The notes: generated by a model not told the origin, from the sequence alone. Positions 1 through 11,060 are shown, counted from the first letter of the stretch. The stretch: 64,000 nt of DNA from Turritopsis dohrnii (GCA_027922465.2 BQMF02000047.1:930001-994000); one strand, 5' to 3'. Numbers and translations: made by a program.

Positions 1-456
1 TATATGAAAAGAAAGATCTGTTCATTCGTGTGAAATGATTAACGACTTTTTGTGTTTTGAAGCTTCTAATGTTGTTGTAAACTTTAACGAAGTATAGAAA
101 TGAATATTGGCACATATACACAAATACATAGGCATAGAGATAAAGTAATATTTTATTATATTAATCGATAATGGAAAAGGATTCTTATTGTTAACTGTTT
201 CAGTGTTTTTTAGAGACTGGAAAATTAACTGGAAAGGATGAATTCAAAAAGCTTTATAAAAACAGTGTACAACAATTTTTAATATGTTTCGTATGTTTCG
301 ACAAGTGATAACAAGTTCTATACAAGCAGTGTTTGTTTCCTACTTTCAATTTCTTTAAACCTTAGTATAAATATCGATATCTCTTTCAGATCGGACATGT
401 AACAGCAAATGAAAGCAACGAGGAATACACTGTGAAACATCAAACAGCTATTTAAG
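1..456. other. 5' flank of the GPCR gene, no gene seen
   Basis: AT-rich sequence with short open frames only. I see no convincing exon on either strand. It should hold the 5' UTR and promoter of the GPCR that starts at 457, but no clear TATA box or initiator can be assigned. The missing 3' exons of the minus-strand drebrin-like gene could lie to the left of this point; none is recognisable here. Confidence 0.4.
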
Positions 457-2973
457 ATGATACACCCAATCTTATTGATTCTACAAATGATGCAAAATGG
501 TCGCAGCAACGGCGCATCTTACCACGTCGAACACCCGTGCGAACGTTTTCCCGTGCAGTATAAAAGTAATTTACGAGACGCAACGTATACTGTCGGAGGT
601 ATATTCCCTGTACATGCCAAAAACAACGGCAAATATATCTATAACAAGGCAGGTCTAATTTGGATCGAAGCAATGACATTCGCACTGGAAGAAATAAATA
701 ACCGAACGGACTTGTTACCGAACATAACTCTCGCATTCGATATATTCGACAGCTGTAATGATATCGGGCTAGCTGTTGAAGCATCGTTACAGCTAACGCA
801 AGGATTCGTGCAGTATACCGACAATATGACTTGCCCGTGTCAGCCAAAAACACGGAATGTGATAGGCATCGTCGGCGACGCGTCGTCAGGTACAACGACT
901 AGAGTTGCTGCCGTTACTGCTGCCACCAAAACAACACAGATAAGCTATTCAGCGACATCAACAGACTTGAGCGCCAAACATTTATTTCCGTCGTTTCTAA
1001 GGACGATACCACCTGACGATTTCCAAGCCATCTTGATAACGGACTTATTACGTCATTATCAGTGGAAATACGTCAACATCGTCGCGTGTGACGACAACTA
1101 CGGAAGGGTCGGTGTAAGCGAGTTACTGCCTCAACTTAAACATTTTAACATTTGTGTAGCTATCAACGAGATGTATGATGTCAAGCATGATAAAGACAGT
1201 GTTTACACGAAAACAGTTATTCAGAAGTTAAAGAATGAGCAAGAGGCGACAGTGACGGTTTTATGGTGTCAACCTCACGAAGCCATGAAATTCCTACGGG
1301 CAGCAGAAACTTTACAGTTGTATCATCGAACTTGGATAGCTACAGAAAGTTACGGACGATCAAAGGATTTGTATAAAATTAACCCTAATGTAGTGCAAGG
1401 GATGTTTGGCATCATTCCTGCTCAATTGAGTTATGCACCGTTTGAAGAAAGATTACGTAGCGTCACCCCGAATATCTCCGATCACAACCCTTGGTTGGAA
1501 CAATATTGGATAGAAGAGAAGAACTGTAAGAGACATGGAGCTTCTCAATACACATGTGACTACAACACTTCGTCACCAATCGACCTAAGTGAGTTGCCGA
1601 AAAATAAATACGTGAATGTGATCGATTCAGTGTATGCCATTGCATACGGTCTTCATGATTATATCAAAAAGAACGGAAATCAATTACAAAAACCGAAACA
1701 TCTTTTGCCATATGTGAAAAATGTCTCGTTTGTTGGTAAAAGCAACGTACAAGTTACATTCACCAAGTTGGGCAATCCGGGGGTTGCAACCTATTCTATC
1801 ACGAATCTACAGTACGATCCAAGCACAGGTCAGCTCCAGCATGTCGAAGTTGGTTTTTGGAACTACTTAAAGAGGAATATAACGTTTGCGAAAAAACTTC
1901 AATTTACGAATTTTTCATGGACCAGTCCGATGTCATCTTGCGCTGCACTCTGTCTGCCTGGCCAGAAAGGGTTAAGGTTCGGGGAAAAGCCTTGCTGTTG
2001 GAAATGCGTACAATGTCCAATCGGGGAAATACAACCCGATTACGGGAAGCCGGACTGTTATAAGTGTGAAGGTGAAACTTTGCCAAACAAAAACCAAACA
2101 AAATGTATCGAGCCAGAATTACAATTTCTGCAAGATGATAGCGTCGAAGGAGGGACTTTGATTTTTTTGATGTTATTAGGTTACGTTCTCATCATAACGT
2201 GTTTAGTTATAGCCTACATACACAGATCGACACCGATTGTCAAGGCAGCCAATAAACGTCTATCATTGCTTCAGTTAGTCAGCATGTTATTCATTTTTGC
2301 TATGCCAACCTGGAGCTTCCAATCAAAACCGACAGTGTTACTCTGCGGTGCTCGACTTTACTATTTCGTCGGCTTTTACTCAATTGCCGTGTCAGTGACG
2401 TTCACGAAGGCTGACCGACTTCTTCGAATATTCAAAGCATCGAAGAGTGGTATCCTAGGGAAACGCAGCAACATAAAGAGCAATAAAGTGCAATATCTGA
2501 CGGTGCTGATGTTAACCCTCCTATCTTTAATCTTGTGTAGTCTAATATTTGTCTTTCGACCTATCATTGATAAGGAAGTCAAATACACAAGTAACGACAA
2601 CATTCATGTTTGGTATTACTGCAGCGGTTACCATGACTCCATGTTGTTCATACTGATTGGTTACATCACTGTTATCGCTTTAATCTGTGGTGTGTATGCC
2701 TTTAAAGCACGAAAACTACCAGAGACGTATAACGAAGCACGCTATACGAGTTTTGCCATGTTTACTTTTCTGTTGATATGGATGATGTTCGTGCCGATAT
2801 ATTTCAGTACCGAATCAAAAGTTGACCGCATCACCACATGGTGTTATATTTCATTTGCATCGACATTTGCGATTTACGCTACGATGTATTTGCCGAAACT
2901 ATACGTTATTCTCTTCAAACCCAGCGAAAATACGGCAGAACAGTTTCGCGCTAGGATGAGAGGTGATATGTGA
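457..2973 (+). CDS. class C G protein-coupled receptor (CaSR/mGluR-like), single exon
   Basis: 838-aa intact frame with class C architecture. A short hydrophobic N-terminus is followed by a Venus-flytrap ligand domain (about residues 40-490), a cysteine-rich NCD3G linker (about 505-560, with CCWKCVQCP and CYKC) and a seven-helix core (about 565-820). Family signatures include SATSTDLSAK and FLRTIPPD in the flytrap, FKARKLPETYNEA at helices 5-6 and PKLYVILFKP after helix 7. The flytrap hinge reads DDNYGRVG, closer to calcium-sensing and vomeronasal-2 receptors (DDDYG) than to glutamate receptors. The ligand cannot be assigned. It should act at the plasma membrane. The first ATG of the frame was used; it gives only a weak signal peptide, so a further 5' exon is possible. 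There is no intron, whereas vertebrate family members have several, so it may be a retrocopy-derived lineage. The C-tail is short and ends soon after helix 7. Confidence 0.9.
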   Translation: MIHPILLILQMMQNGRSNGASYHVEHPCERFPVQYKSNLRDATYTVGGIFPVHAKNNGKYIYNKAGLIWIEAMTFALEEINNRTDLLPNITLAFDIFDSCNDIGLAVEASLQLTQGFVQYTDNMTCPCQPKTRNVIGIVGDASSGTTTRVAAVTAATKTTQISYSATSTDLSAKHLFPSFLRTIPPDDFQAILITDLLRHYQWKYVNIVACDDNYGRVGVSELLPQLKHFNICVAINEMYDVKHDKDSVYTKTVIQKLKNEQEATVTVLWCQPHEAMKFLRAAETLQLYHRTWIATESYGRSKDLYKINPNVVQGMFGIIPAQLSYAPFEERLRSVTPNISDHNPWLEQYWIEEKNCKRHGASQYTCDYNTSSPIDLSELPKNKYVNVIDSVYAIAYGLHDYIKKNGNQLQKPKHLLPYVKNVSFVGKSNVQVTFTKLGNPGVATYSITNLQYDPSTGQLQHVEVGFWNYLKRNITFAKKLQFTNFSWTSPMSSCAALCLPGQKGLRFGEKPCCWKCVQCPIGEIQPDYGKPDCYKCEGETLPNKNQTKCIEPELQFLQDDSVEGGTLIFLMLLGYVLIITCLVIAYIHRSTPIVKAANKRLSLLQLVSMLFIFAMPTWSFQSKPTVLLCGARLYYFVGFYSIAVSVTFTKADRLLRIFKASKSGILGKRSNIKSNKVQYLTVLMLTLLSLILCSLIFVFRPIIDKEVKYTSNDNIHVWYYCSGYHDSMLFILIGYITVIALICGVYAFKARKLPETYNEARYTSFAMFTFLLIWMMFVPIYFSTESKVDRITTWCYISFASTFAIYATMYLPKLYVILFKPSENTAEQFRARMRGDM

Positions 2974-3591
2974 CGAAAGTTAATTGAATATATTGAAAGT
3001 TACGTCGTGGTCATTATTCAACTTGAAAACGAGACGAAACCTGGTCCGACGTTAAGTTACGGGGAGGTCTGATACCCTTATTGAATAATCTTATTTTGCC
3101 TTGTTTTCAAGTTACACAATAATGATGTTTATTTCAAAAAGAAGACGGTACCGATTGGAAGAATTACTTTTTTGAAAGAGCATGTGACATTTCGAAACGT
3201 CACACCACCTATATGGTTTTTTCTTATTAAAATATTTTTAAATGGAGAAAAAATATATAATTTTTGAAACAGTTAGAAATTTATTTTATAGAGAATTCTA
3301 TCCTATTTTTTTTGTATCTATTGTAAAAAAAAAAAAAAAAAAAAAGAATTTATTCATTTAAATTATGTGTATAGTAATAAAAATATGTACTTCGTATTTT
3401 CCATCTTGGCTTGTACACAAGAATTATCGAATAACCTTCGCTAACATTTCCGTCACAGCAACCTTATCCAAAAACAAGTTTATCATCATAAGTGAAGAAC
3501 TCCCACAACCAAAACAGATCTAATTACTGTCACAAATACAAGATTTGTTAACATGAAAACAGGTTTCTTCATAATACTTAACATACATTTT

Positions 3592-3719
3592 ATGGGACAG
3601 GATTCAACTATTAAACTTTACGGTGTAAACCTTGTGAAATGTGTCTGGGTTAGTGAGGTAAGGTTCGGGGTTAGCCTCATTTGTTCAAATACTTTTATGG
3701 TGTTTGAATCCTGTCTCAT
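3592..3719. repeat. 128-bp element with 16-bp terminal inverted repeats
   Basis: The left end ATGGGACAGGATTCAA and the right end TTGAATCCTGTCTCAT pair at 15 of 16 positions. The interior half is repeated in inverted orientation at 4610-4692. It has the size and form of a short non-autonomous DNA element (MITE). No target duplication was identified. Confidence 0.55.
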
Positions 3720-4609
3720 AAACACACTCTTAGCAGGGAACATGAATTTTTCTGCAGATGATCAGAAGATGAGCAGATCACTTTCTTCAGTAGAAGCGAT
3801 GACTATACTCAAAGTCTTCTTCTATTCGAGAGCAGTTTTATGGACTTTGAACTTTATTGCGTTCAAAGTTGTAAAAAAAACCCCCAAAACCCCTGCATAT
3901 TGTACTTGGATGCGTATGGAATTTCATTACGTGCCTTGAAATAATGTCATCTCAGAATTAGAATGTCAACGCTCACAGAAATGACAGTAAGAGAGACAGA
4001 CAATGATAAATGGTTGTTCTTCAAAGACCTCCTGTTATTCTTTCAAAATTTCAGTTTTCATTATTGTAAATTGATTTTAGAAATAGTTTACTACAATGAA
4101 CAATGTCTAATTCTGAGTCATAGCAGAAAATCCAGTACTTCTATCCATGAATTTATAAATTATTCATCGCAGTAGCCTTTACGTCGTTTTCAAGTTAAAC
4201 AGATGGCGCAAAACGGAGCACGACCAGGAAGTTCGTCAACGATAAATATATTTTACAATAAATAGTTAGTGTAAATAGGGTCTAATTAGAAAACACCAGG
4301 AAATTAATTATTGAGGTAAAAGAATAATACATGCGTAAGCTGCATATATGTTATTTTTGTTGTATAAACGGCTGAGCTTATTATTATGTAGAAAAACACA
4401 CGCCTTATTCACGATTTAATGTAACCAAAAATGGATTCGAAATAACTGCTTATTCGAACTAGATCTTATTTCAAAGACAGTGTAGATAGCTAACAGACGA
4501 TAAAGTAACAAGACTGTTTGAACTGGTAAGGTTTACTAACAAGAAAAAACATATGTAATGATTAAGAAGTCCCAATTTCATTTTCTGATTAGAGTATGGT
4601 TGAGCACAG

Positions 4610-4692
4610 GACTCAAACATTACATTATTATGGTGAAAACACTTATAAAAGTATTTGAACAAATGAGACTAAACCCGAACCTTAACCTCACA
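4610..4692. repeat. inverted partial copy of the 3592 element
   Basis: The tract from AAAGTATTTGAACAAATGAG to the CTTAACCTCAC end is the reverse complement, with a few changes, of the interior of the 3592-3719 element. The two copies lie 0.9 kb apart in opposite orientation. Confidence 0.5.
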
Positions 4693-4716
4693 GTGCCGTA
4701 GCTACCAGGTGGGCCA

Positions 4717-4737
4717 GGGGGGGGGGGGGGGGGGGGG
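4717..4737 (+). repeat. poly-G run of 21
   Basis: Uninterrupted run of 21 G in AT-rich surroundings. Such a run is prone to polymerase slippage and its length should be treated as uncertain. Confidence 0.9.
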
Positions 4738-4753
4738 CCTACCTTAAGATTTT

Positions 4754-4870
4754 TTTGCGTGGATTAATTTTTGCGACTTTTGACCAAATTCGCAAAAATA
4801 AATCCACACAAAACGCCAAGACATGAACGATTCGCAAAAAAAAAAAAAAAAAATCCACGCAAGATTTTAT
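4754..4870. repeat. A/T-rich hairpin with a third arm copy
   Basis: TTTTGCGTGGATTAATTTTT at the left pairs with the AAAAATAAATCCACACAAAA tract about 35 bases on, matching at about 22 of 24 positions when GCGA/TCGC is included. A third, degenerate arm ending in a long A-run and AATCCACGCAAG follows. It probably derives from a foldback element. Confidence 0.5.
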
Positions 4871-5508
4871 GATTTTATTTGCTCATTTTTTGGCACTGTG
4901 TGCCTTTCGTATTAACTATTTTCTTGTACTTATGAAAATAAAGCACCCATTTGGTTTCGCAATGTGGCAGGCAATGTGGAGTCTCACAGACTGTGAAACG
5001 TAGGCTAAACTACCATAGTAGTAATAGTAGTGCAAGGGTGTTTTCGCATTCGCTGCTACCGTAATAACGACGTTTATATTGCCAACAAAAAGCGATGATT
5101 ATTCAAAGAAGTTCTCTAACTATGAAGAATCGAGGCTAATCACGAGCCGTTATAATGGCTAATTTAAGAATTATGGTATTGATTTAAGTTGGAAATTCTT
5201 CAGCATTTAACGCATGAATGTCAATGTGTATGCTCCTGAAGTGAGATGTTAACATAAAGGAACCACTAGGACTCTTCAACAATCCAAAGCTACCCAATGA
5301 TCTCTTTGCTGTAACATGATACCAACACCACTGTTAAAACTTGTGGTGTACATCTTGACCATACACAAAAAAAGTAAACTATATATATGCGTTGATGTTT
5401 ATTGAAGAAGATGGTTAGACTCAGAGAAAATGGCCACAGGCAAGCATAAAGAAATGAGGGATCGCGAAAACTAATCCACATTATATTAATCTAACGTTTA
5501 AAACTTAC

Positions 5509-8500
5509 CTCCAGTCTTTTTCTTCTTTCAGAGTCAGATCTACGACGGAATTCTTCATCATCTCTTTGACTTTCTTTCAATGTTGCCTCGTAACGCCTTT
5601 TCTCTTCTTCACTTCTTCGACTTTGCTCTATACTCGCCGACCTCCTATGGCAGTGGTAGAAACAACATTATATTTCAAAGAAGAAGAAGAAGAAGAAGAA
5701 GAAGAAGAAGAAGAAGAAGAAGAAGAAGAAGGGTTGTATTACTGTCGCTCTTCTTCGACGGACTTTGCTCTATCACGGATAAAACTATCACGAGCAGCAG
5801 CTTCTTTTTTCTAAAAACATCAAAAATTACAAAAATAAAGATATTTGATTAGAGTGCTATACTTAATTAATTAATTATATTTTATTTTACATCAGTTAAA
5901 AAACATAACACAACGTTTCTGTCCGGACACACATTAAATCAAACAGAAAACTAGAAGCCATTAGGCTCGAACAATTTCCGCATCAGCCCTAGAGAAAATT
6001 GCTTTAGGCTAATTTTCAAGATATCTGAATGACTTTATCCATTCTTTTCTTGTTGGAAATGCTTATGTTATGAGAATAGGTCTATCACAATTACCAAAAT
6101 ATGACTTATTGAATAAAATGATATTTGGTAGAAGTGAACCAAAATCATTTGAAAAAAGAAGCTGTATGGATTGATGACTGTCACAATTTTATTGGCCTCC
6201 AACACTATTATTGCTTCTATTACAGACAAATGATTCTACAAAGTATGACAACTTCTATAAAAGTTGAAGACTCAGTCTATTTATGATCAAATCTGAAAGT
6301 GACTATCACATTCAACATCAGCACCTTGTTCTTTGTGCAAACCTTCCAAATTTGTTCCATACTTTGCCACAAATGTAAATGTGGTAATGTTTAAGTACAC
6401 ATTGTATGGAATTGTTCATAACATTGATTAGTAGGTGGACGAGGAGAAACTTGGGTATTCAAAGATTTTAATCAACAACAATTATAGGATTAAAAGAAGA
6501 TAAAAATTATATAACTTAAATCAACATATTCAATATTATGTATTTCTACTAAACCTGCATTTCACCACTTGAAACTTGAAATATGGATATATATCAAAAA
6601 CATATTACACTCCTAATTTTCACAGGTTTTTGCGATTACATTTTTATGTATATATTGCTTAGATAAATTTTCTATCAATGTGTTGTGAATACGTCTTACA
6701 TAAACATTAGCCAACCAAAATCTCACTGTTCTCATCATCATCAAAAGTTTAATGACTTTATCCCAAACTAAATCATTGTGCTTCCATCAAGTGACAAAAG
6801 TCAGGTGACAAAAACCTTGATAATTTTAAACAATGTCCTCTTTTCCAACACAAATCTGTCCCACACAGTGATAACTTGACCGAGCATTGCACAATGACTA
6901 ATAATTTGATACACACTGGAATTCCCCAAAGAAATGCCTTCTCTTAATTTACTCAACTTTAACTCAATCACTTTTCAATTAACTATAACATTTCGGAGCC
7001 AAACAGTTTTATTGGACATAAACGTTCAGCAATATCTTGCACATGATGTTTATACTTTCAGTTTGTTTCGGAGCCAAGAAAACAGTTTTATTGGACTTCA
7101 GCAATATCTTGCCCACATGATGTTCATACTTTCAGTTTATATCAGTATGTAGGCACAGTTTGAGTCAATTTATTAACAAAGTGAATTGATTTGTGCTATG
7201 AAAGTTCCAGTTTTTTTTCAATAGCTATTATCAAATTTCAGTGTAACATTTCTTTAAAATGAAATGAGTACGTTTCATGCATTTCTTGGTAAGATGTGTT
7301 CACCAGTAATCTCAACACTACATACATTTCTATGTGATCTGATGTTGAATGTTTTTAGCACAGTTTTGTTTATTATGAAACTTTCTTCTTCGTCGAGCAT
7401 ATTTCCCAAGAACACCATTATTTCCTCTCTAAGAAATGTTCTCAAGGTAATGTTTGGATTACAATGGTAGGTATAAAATAAGTTACTCCTACAACTTCCA
7501 CAAAACATAAACGAATTGGGTTAGAAGACGCTTCACATGTTGTATGAGCATATTTTAAGGACTCGTTAATAAAATTTTTAAAGATTGAATCAGGATGTTT
7601 TAAGCAGAAAACAGCTAAAATAACTTCCAAATATATTTTAAAAGTTTATAAGAACCTAGTATTTTTATGAAATAATATCGATAATGGCCTTTTTGTATTA
7701 CATTGGCATAAAGTTTTGGGTCTTTCATTAACTATACTAAATAAACAATCAATCCAAAATCCGATCGGACTTTCCAAAAACAGCGAAAAACTGTGACAGA
7801 GATAGATAGATAATTAGATAGAAAGTGTGAACCAAACAATTTCCTACGCATAGCACGCGGAAATGGAATTATGACTGATATTGAGTGTCCTTTCAAATTT
7901 TACACTAAATGTACCTCTCGTTCAGCTCTTTTTCGAGATTCAACAATTCTTTCTTCTTCTATACGTTTTCTCTCCTCTTCTTTGCGTTTCATTTCTTCTT
8001 TCTAAAACACAAATTGAACGAATCGTGAAGTTCGAAAGGTGGAGAAGAGATGGATTTTATAACATTTTAAATAACATAAACATTTCAGAAAGTCAGGAAA
8101 ACTCCAGAACAACGACAATTGCAAGAAGAACGAAATTCCTTAAATTTTGTGTACTGGTCCTATTTAAGCTCTTCAAATGATATGCATCACTCCAATGTCA
8201 AAAGGTAACGAAAGACAGAATCGTTCATCTTAAAGAGCTGAAAAAACTTAGGAAAATGGCATTTTCTGCGTATAATGCACAATAACTAATAAGATAAGTA
8301 AAAAAATTACCCCATCGACAAAATTACAGAAAACTCTAGATATTTGCCTCTTAACATTGTGTTTAATTTTTTTCTTAATTGAGGGATGCAACGTCATCCA
8401 CCTTGCAAAAAAAGAACAAAAAAAAAACAGAGGCTGTGCCACTTGCTACCATGAACTTTCCATGATAAATTTTCTGATTCCTTATTTTTTCGGCTAGGTG

Positions 8501-10932
8501 AAGAAAAACCAAGGGTTTCCACCTATAATGGCTTCCTCTGCTGCTTATTTACAATAAGTTTGTTGACTAGATAGCTGGCTGCTAGATTTATGTTTAGCAT
8601 TATCGTAACTTGAGTGAAGGTTAATGTGCAAAGAATTGGATTTATAACCCATCTGAGGGAATATGATGGCACCAGTATTCAAGGGTCTCTTACAAAAATA
8701 CTTGTTTTATGTCGGACAGACAAATCGATACTTAGGGCTATATAAAAAACAGCACGTTTATGATACAATATCAAGCAACCGTTTTCAAAAGTATACTAGA
8801 ATAGAATTTACAAACTTCCAAAACATGATTTCTACAAGGATGATAGTTAAAAAATATTGAAACAAACAGTTATCGTGTCTCATGGACAAAATTCTAATAC
8901 TTTTGTAACAGACCCTCAAGCAATGATTAACTAAAATAAATCTAACTAATCTAACTAAAATAAAGAAAAATTACTTCAGTAGATTTACCTCAGTTTGTGC
9001 CCAAAATTTATCTTTTTGTGAAGCCTTTATATCAATATCAGGTCTTTGCCGTTCATAATTAGTTCCCTTAAAAAACAATGAATGCACAAAATGATATTAT
9101 AAACTTGACATGACAAACTTTCAACAAAAAAAAACATAAAAAACACAAAACAATACATAAACCTAGCTAAAAACAGTATTGTTCATAATAAAGTGAAGAG
9201 ATTTGTCATAACCTGATGATTTATGTTGAATTACATTTCGAGAGAACGTTTTCTCATCATCAGGAAAGTTGCAAAAGGGAAGATTATTGTACCATTTCAA
9301 TAAGATCAAAATGAAACTTTTCAGAATTATGTGTATGTAGATTTGGCAGAGAAATGCAAGAAGTGTACTAGAACTTTCTGTTTTTTCTGTGCGAATAGTA
9401 TTGTACAAGTAATACATGGTAAGAGATATTTGAAACTGTGTTATTTTTCAAAGCACTTACAATATTTCCTTGAGGTATAAAGGCTTTTGGTTTCTCTTTA
9501 TGAAAACTGTAGTTGGCACCTGATGAACTTTTCACTTTTTCCATAATCACATCTTCATCCACATCTTCCTCAGAACGAGCATTAATTTGGACATGAACAC
9601 CCTAGAAATAATCGTGAAGCAGCTGAATGCAATAGTTACCATAGATTTCATTATGTCCAGAATTAAGTAAACAAAATATTCACCTTGAAAAAGTTTGTGA
9701 TATCTCTTAGATGGTTGGCGCACTTCCCTTTTACTGTTGATGGTACACCTTCACCTTGCTGAAGATGCCAAACATAAATGTTATAAGTTTCGTTCAGTCT
9801 CTTTTCACACAGTAATAATGAAAATGAAGAGGGAACAGTGATTACCCAATTAATGAAGACAATCTTTGGTAAATTTGTATTTGGATCAGTCACCCGAAGA
9901 CCAGCATATAAAATTTTTCCACCATTCAAATCATCAACCAGCTCTTCTAATCCATCTTCTATAATTTACACATGAAAAATAAGTGAGCACAAAAGTTATA
10001 ACATGTTATAAGGTCCCAAAGACTCCAAACTTTCAAACTAACATCACATGAATGAGTCAGTTAATTGTATCTAAAACTAAATAGCAGCTTGAACCTATAG
10101 TACAAGCTTGATAAGGGTTTTCACATTAAGTAAAGAGGTTTGTGTGTCATCTACTAATTAGCATCAAAACAAATAAGCCTGAAAATAGGACCAGCAAGAC
10201 TAATATGGAAGTTAACAGGTTCTAGCGAAAGAAAGTAAGCATTACTCACATAATAACCTTGAATAAAATGTATCATACCTCCTTGACTATTCACTTTCAA
10301 ATCTGACGATTTACCGTCATACCCAAAAATAACCCTGTTGTGAAGAATGTGAAAAAGGAAGTGCTAGTAAACTAAAATATGTAACACAAAAAAGATTTAA
10401 CTTCAAAATTACACCAGTGACACCAATCAATTTTTTTTTTTTAAATGGGTTGCTCCCTGCAAGGCCGAAGCCACTACTAGGCAGAGAGCTACAAGATGAG
10501 AAAAGGAAGAAGAGTTATAAAGACAGAGCAAGGTGGCAGTTAACCTTGGATTTAAAAGATTGCAAATTATCTTATATCCAAATTATAAACATACGAAATA
10601 GTTTAATCAAATAAAACTTAATGGTAAGAACCAAATTCTATGTTTCAATACAACTGGAGAAAATGCTGATCCAATTTGATTCAATTTGTACCTTACACAG
10701 TGATAGGTTAAGTGATTCTCTTTGTTTATTGTTGGTATCGTCAGAAAAAAATCCATATAGATTTCTACTTTACAGCATTATAAAGCACTGAATATTCCCG
10801 TCAGTGAGAGAGTATGATGTTAATAAAACCTAGATAAACACATGCTTACCAGTCATTTTTTCCTTTTGGATCATGAATTTCCTCCCATGCCTTCAGCATT
10901 TCTGCCTTGTTTTTGTTTAGATTAACAGCCAT
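5509..10932 (-). CDS. DBNL: drebrin-like protein / actin-binding protein 1 (3'-incomplete)
   Basis: Abp1/drebrin-like proteins bind F-actin through an ADF-H domain and link actin to endocytosis. Nine exons read on the minus strand in consistent phase: 10932-10850, 10334-10279, 9958-9846, 9758-9684, 9601-9461, 9066-8989, 8001-7915, 5810-5743 and 5644-5509 (279 codons). The ATG exon begins [19 protein letters not shown]. Exons 2-5 carry the ADF-H domain, with [30 protein letters not shown] and [19 protein letters not shown] all matching DBNL landmarks. Exons 6-9 form the following Lys/Arg/Glu-rich helical region (KDKFWAQTE, then KEEEMKR-type repeats). Every splice site is GT/AG. Exon 9 ends in phase 0 at a GTAAGT donor, so more exons must follow, yet no SH3 exon is found to its left. 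A drebrin-type protein lacking SH3, a truncated gene, or a terminal exon beyond the GPCR are the options. Confidence 0.85.
5678..5731 (+). repeat. (AAG)n microsatellite inside a 98-bp intron
   Basis: About 17 perfect AAG units. On the drebrin-like (minus) strand it reads as a TTC pyrimidine tract that fills most of the tiny intron between exons 8 and 9, near the acceptor. Length change here could affect splicing of that intron. Confidence 0.9.
6991..7139 (+). repeat. tandem duplication of a ~74-bp unit
   Basis: Two adjacent copies start at TTTCGGAGCCAA and end at ATACTTTCAGTTT, with small indels between them. They lie in the 2.1-kb intron (5811-7914) of the drebrin-like gene, in which I saw no other gene. 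Confidence 0.8.
8683..8915. mobile_element. MITE, 233 bp, TCAA target duplication
   Basis: The ends GGGTCTCTTACAAAAATACTT and AATACTTTTGTAACAGACCC are inverted repeats of each other with few mismatches. TCAA directly abuts both ends (8679-8682 and 8916-8919), fitting a target-site duplication. A second copy in reverse orientation lies at 33252-33484. There is no coding capacity. It sits in a drebrin-like intron. Confidence 0.75.
9236..9290 (-). repeat. repeat with a hammerhead-like core (candidate)
   Basis: On the minus strand the tract reads CTGATGA, then GAGAA-AACG-TTCTC (a 5-bp hairpin), then CGAAA. This is the order of conserved boxes in a hammerhead ribozyme core. The closing base pair of helix II is a mismatch, and helices I and III could not be drawn convincingly. 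A diverged copy lies near 11470-11512 (minus), sharing TTTTGCAACTT and CCTGATGATGA but with a changed CGAAA box. It may be only a dispersed repeat. Confidence 0.3.
10430..10520 (-). repeat. possible A-tailed retrosequence end
   Basis: On the minus strand a GC-richer tract (GGCTTCGGCCTTGCAGGGAG) runs into AACCCATTT and a 12-base A-run, as the 3' end of a retroposed sequence would. No source or target duplication was identified. It lies in an intron of the drebrin-like gene. Confidence 0.3.
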
Positions 10933-10944
10933 TTCTACTTCATA

Positions 10945-11060
10945 TAATAAATAATTTATTTATTTATTTATCATTATGTTTATACAGGAGAGCTACACCA
11001 GTACTAAATACTGCTATCAGGTAGGCCCTGTATAAAAATAAGATACAATGAGATAAAATA
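10945..11060 (-). repeat. possible LINE/SINE 3' tail
   Basis: Read on the minus strand, GTAGCTCTCCTGTATAAACA leads into ATGATAAATAAATAAATAAA. This resembles the simple-repeat tail of CR1/L2-type retroposons. It is directly upstream of the drebrin-like start codon, so it may lie in the 5' UTR or promoter of that gene. Confidence 0.35.

Larger units (their letters stand above)
2974..5508. other. gap between the GPCR and visible drebrin-like exons, repeat-rich
   Basis: No exon recognised on either strand. I searched the minus strand for an SH3 domain (ALYDY, WW and PANYV signatures) that should end the drebrin-like gene, and found none. The stretch holds an A-run near 3330-3348, a 128-bp inverted-repeat element at 3592 with an inverted partial copy at 4610, a 21-G run at 4717, an A/T hairpin at 4754, and near 4995-5070 a diverged copy of the arm of the foldback element at 47.3 kb. 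The plus-strand 128-codon frame at 3553-3939 lies over the inverted-repeat element and resembles nothing. Confidence 0.5.

Noticed and set aside
452..895. 147-codon minus-strand frame over the start of the GPCR
   Set aside because: Antisense shadow of the receptor; no domain recognised.
3553..3939. 128-codon plus-strand frame
   Set aside because: Spans a 128-bp inverted-repeat element and has no recognisable domain.
5566..5852. Two plus-strand frames with poly-Glu or poly-Arg runs
   Set aside because: They translate the (AAG)n microsatellite and run antisense to drebrin-like exons 8 and 9, which carry the recognisable coding signal.
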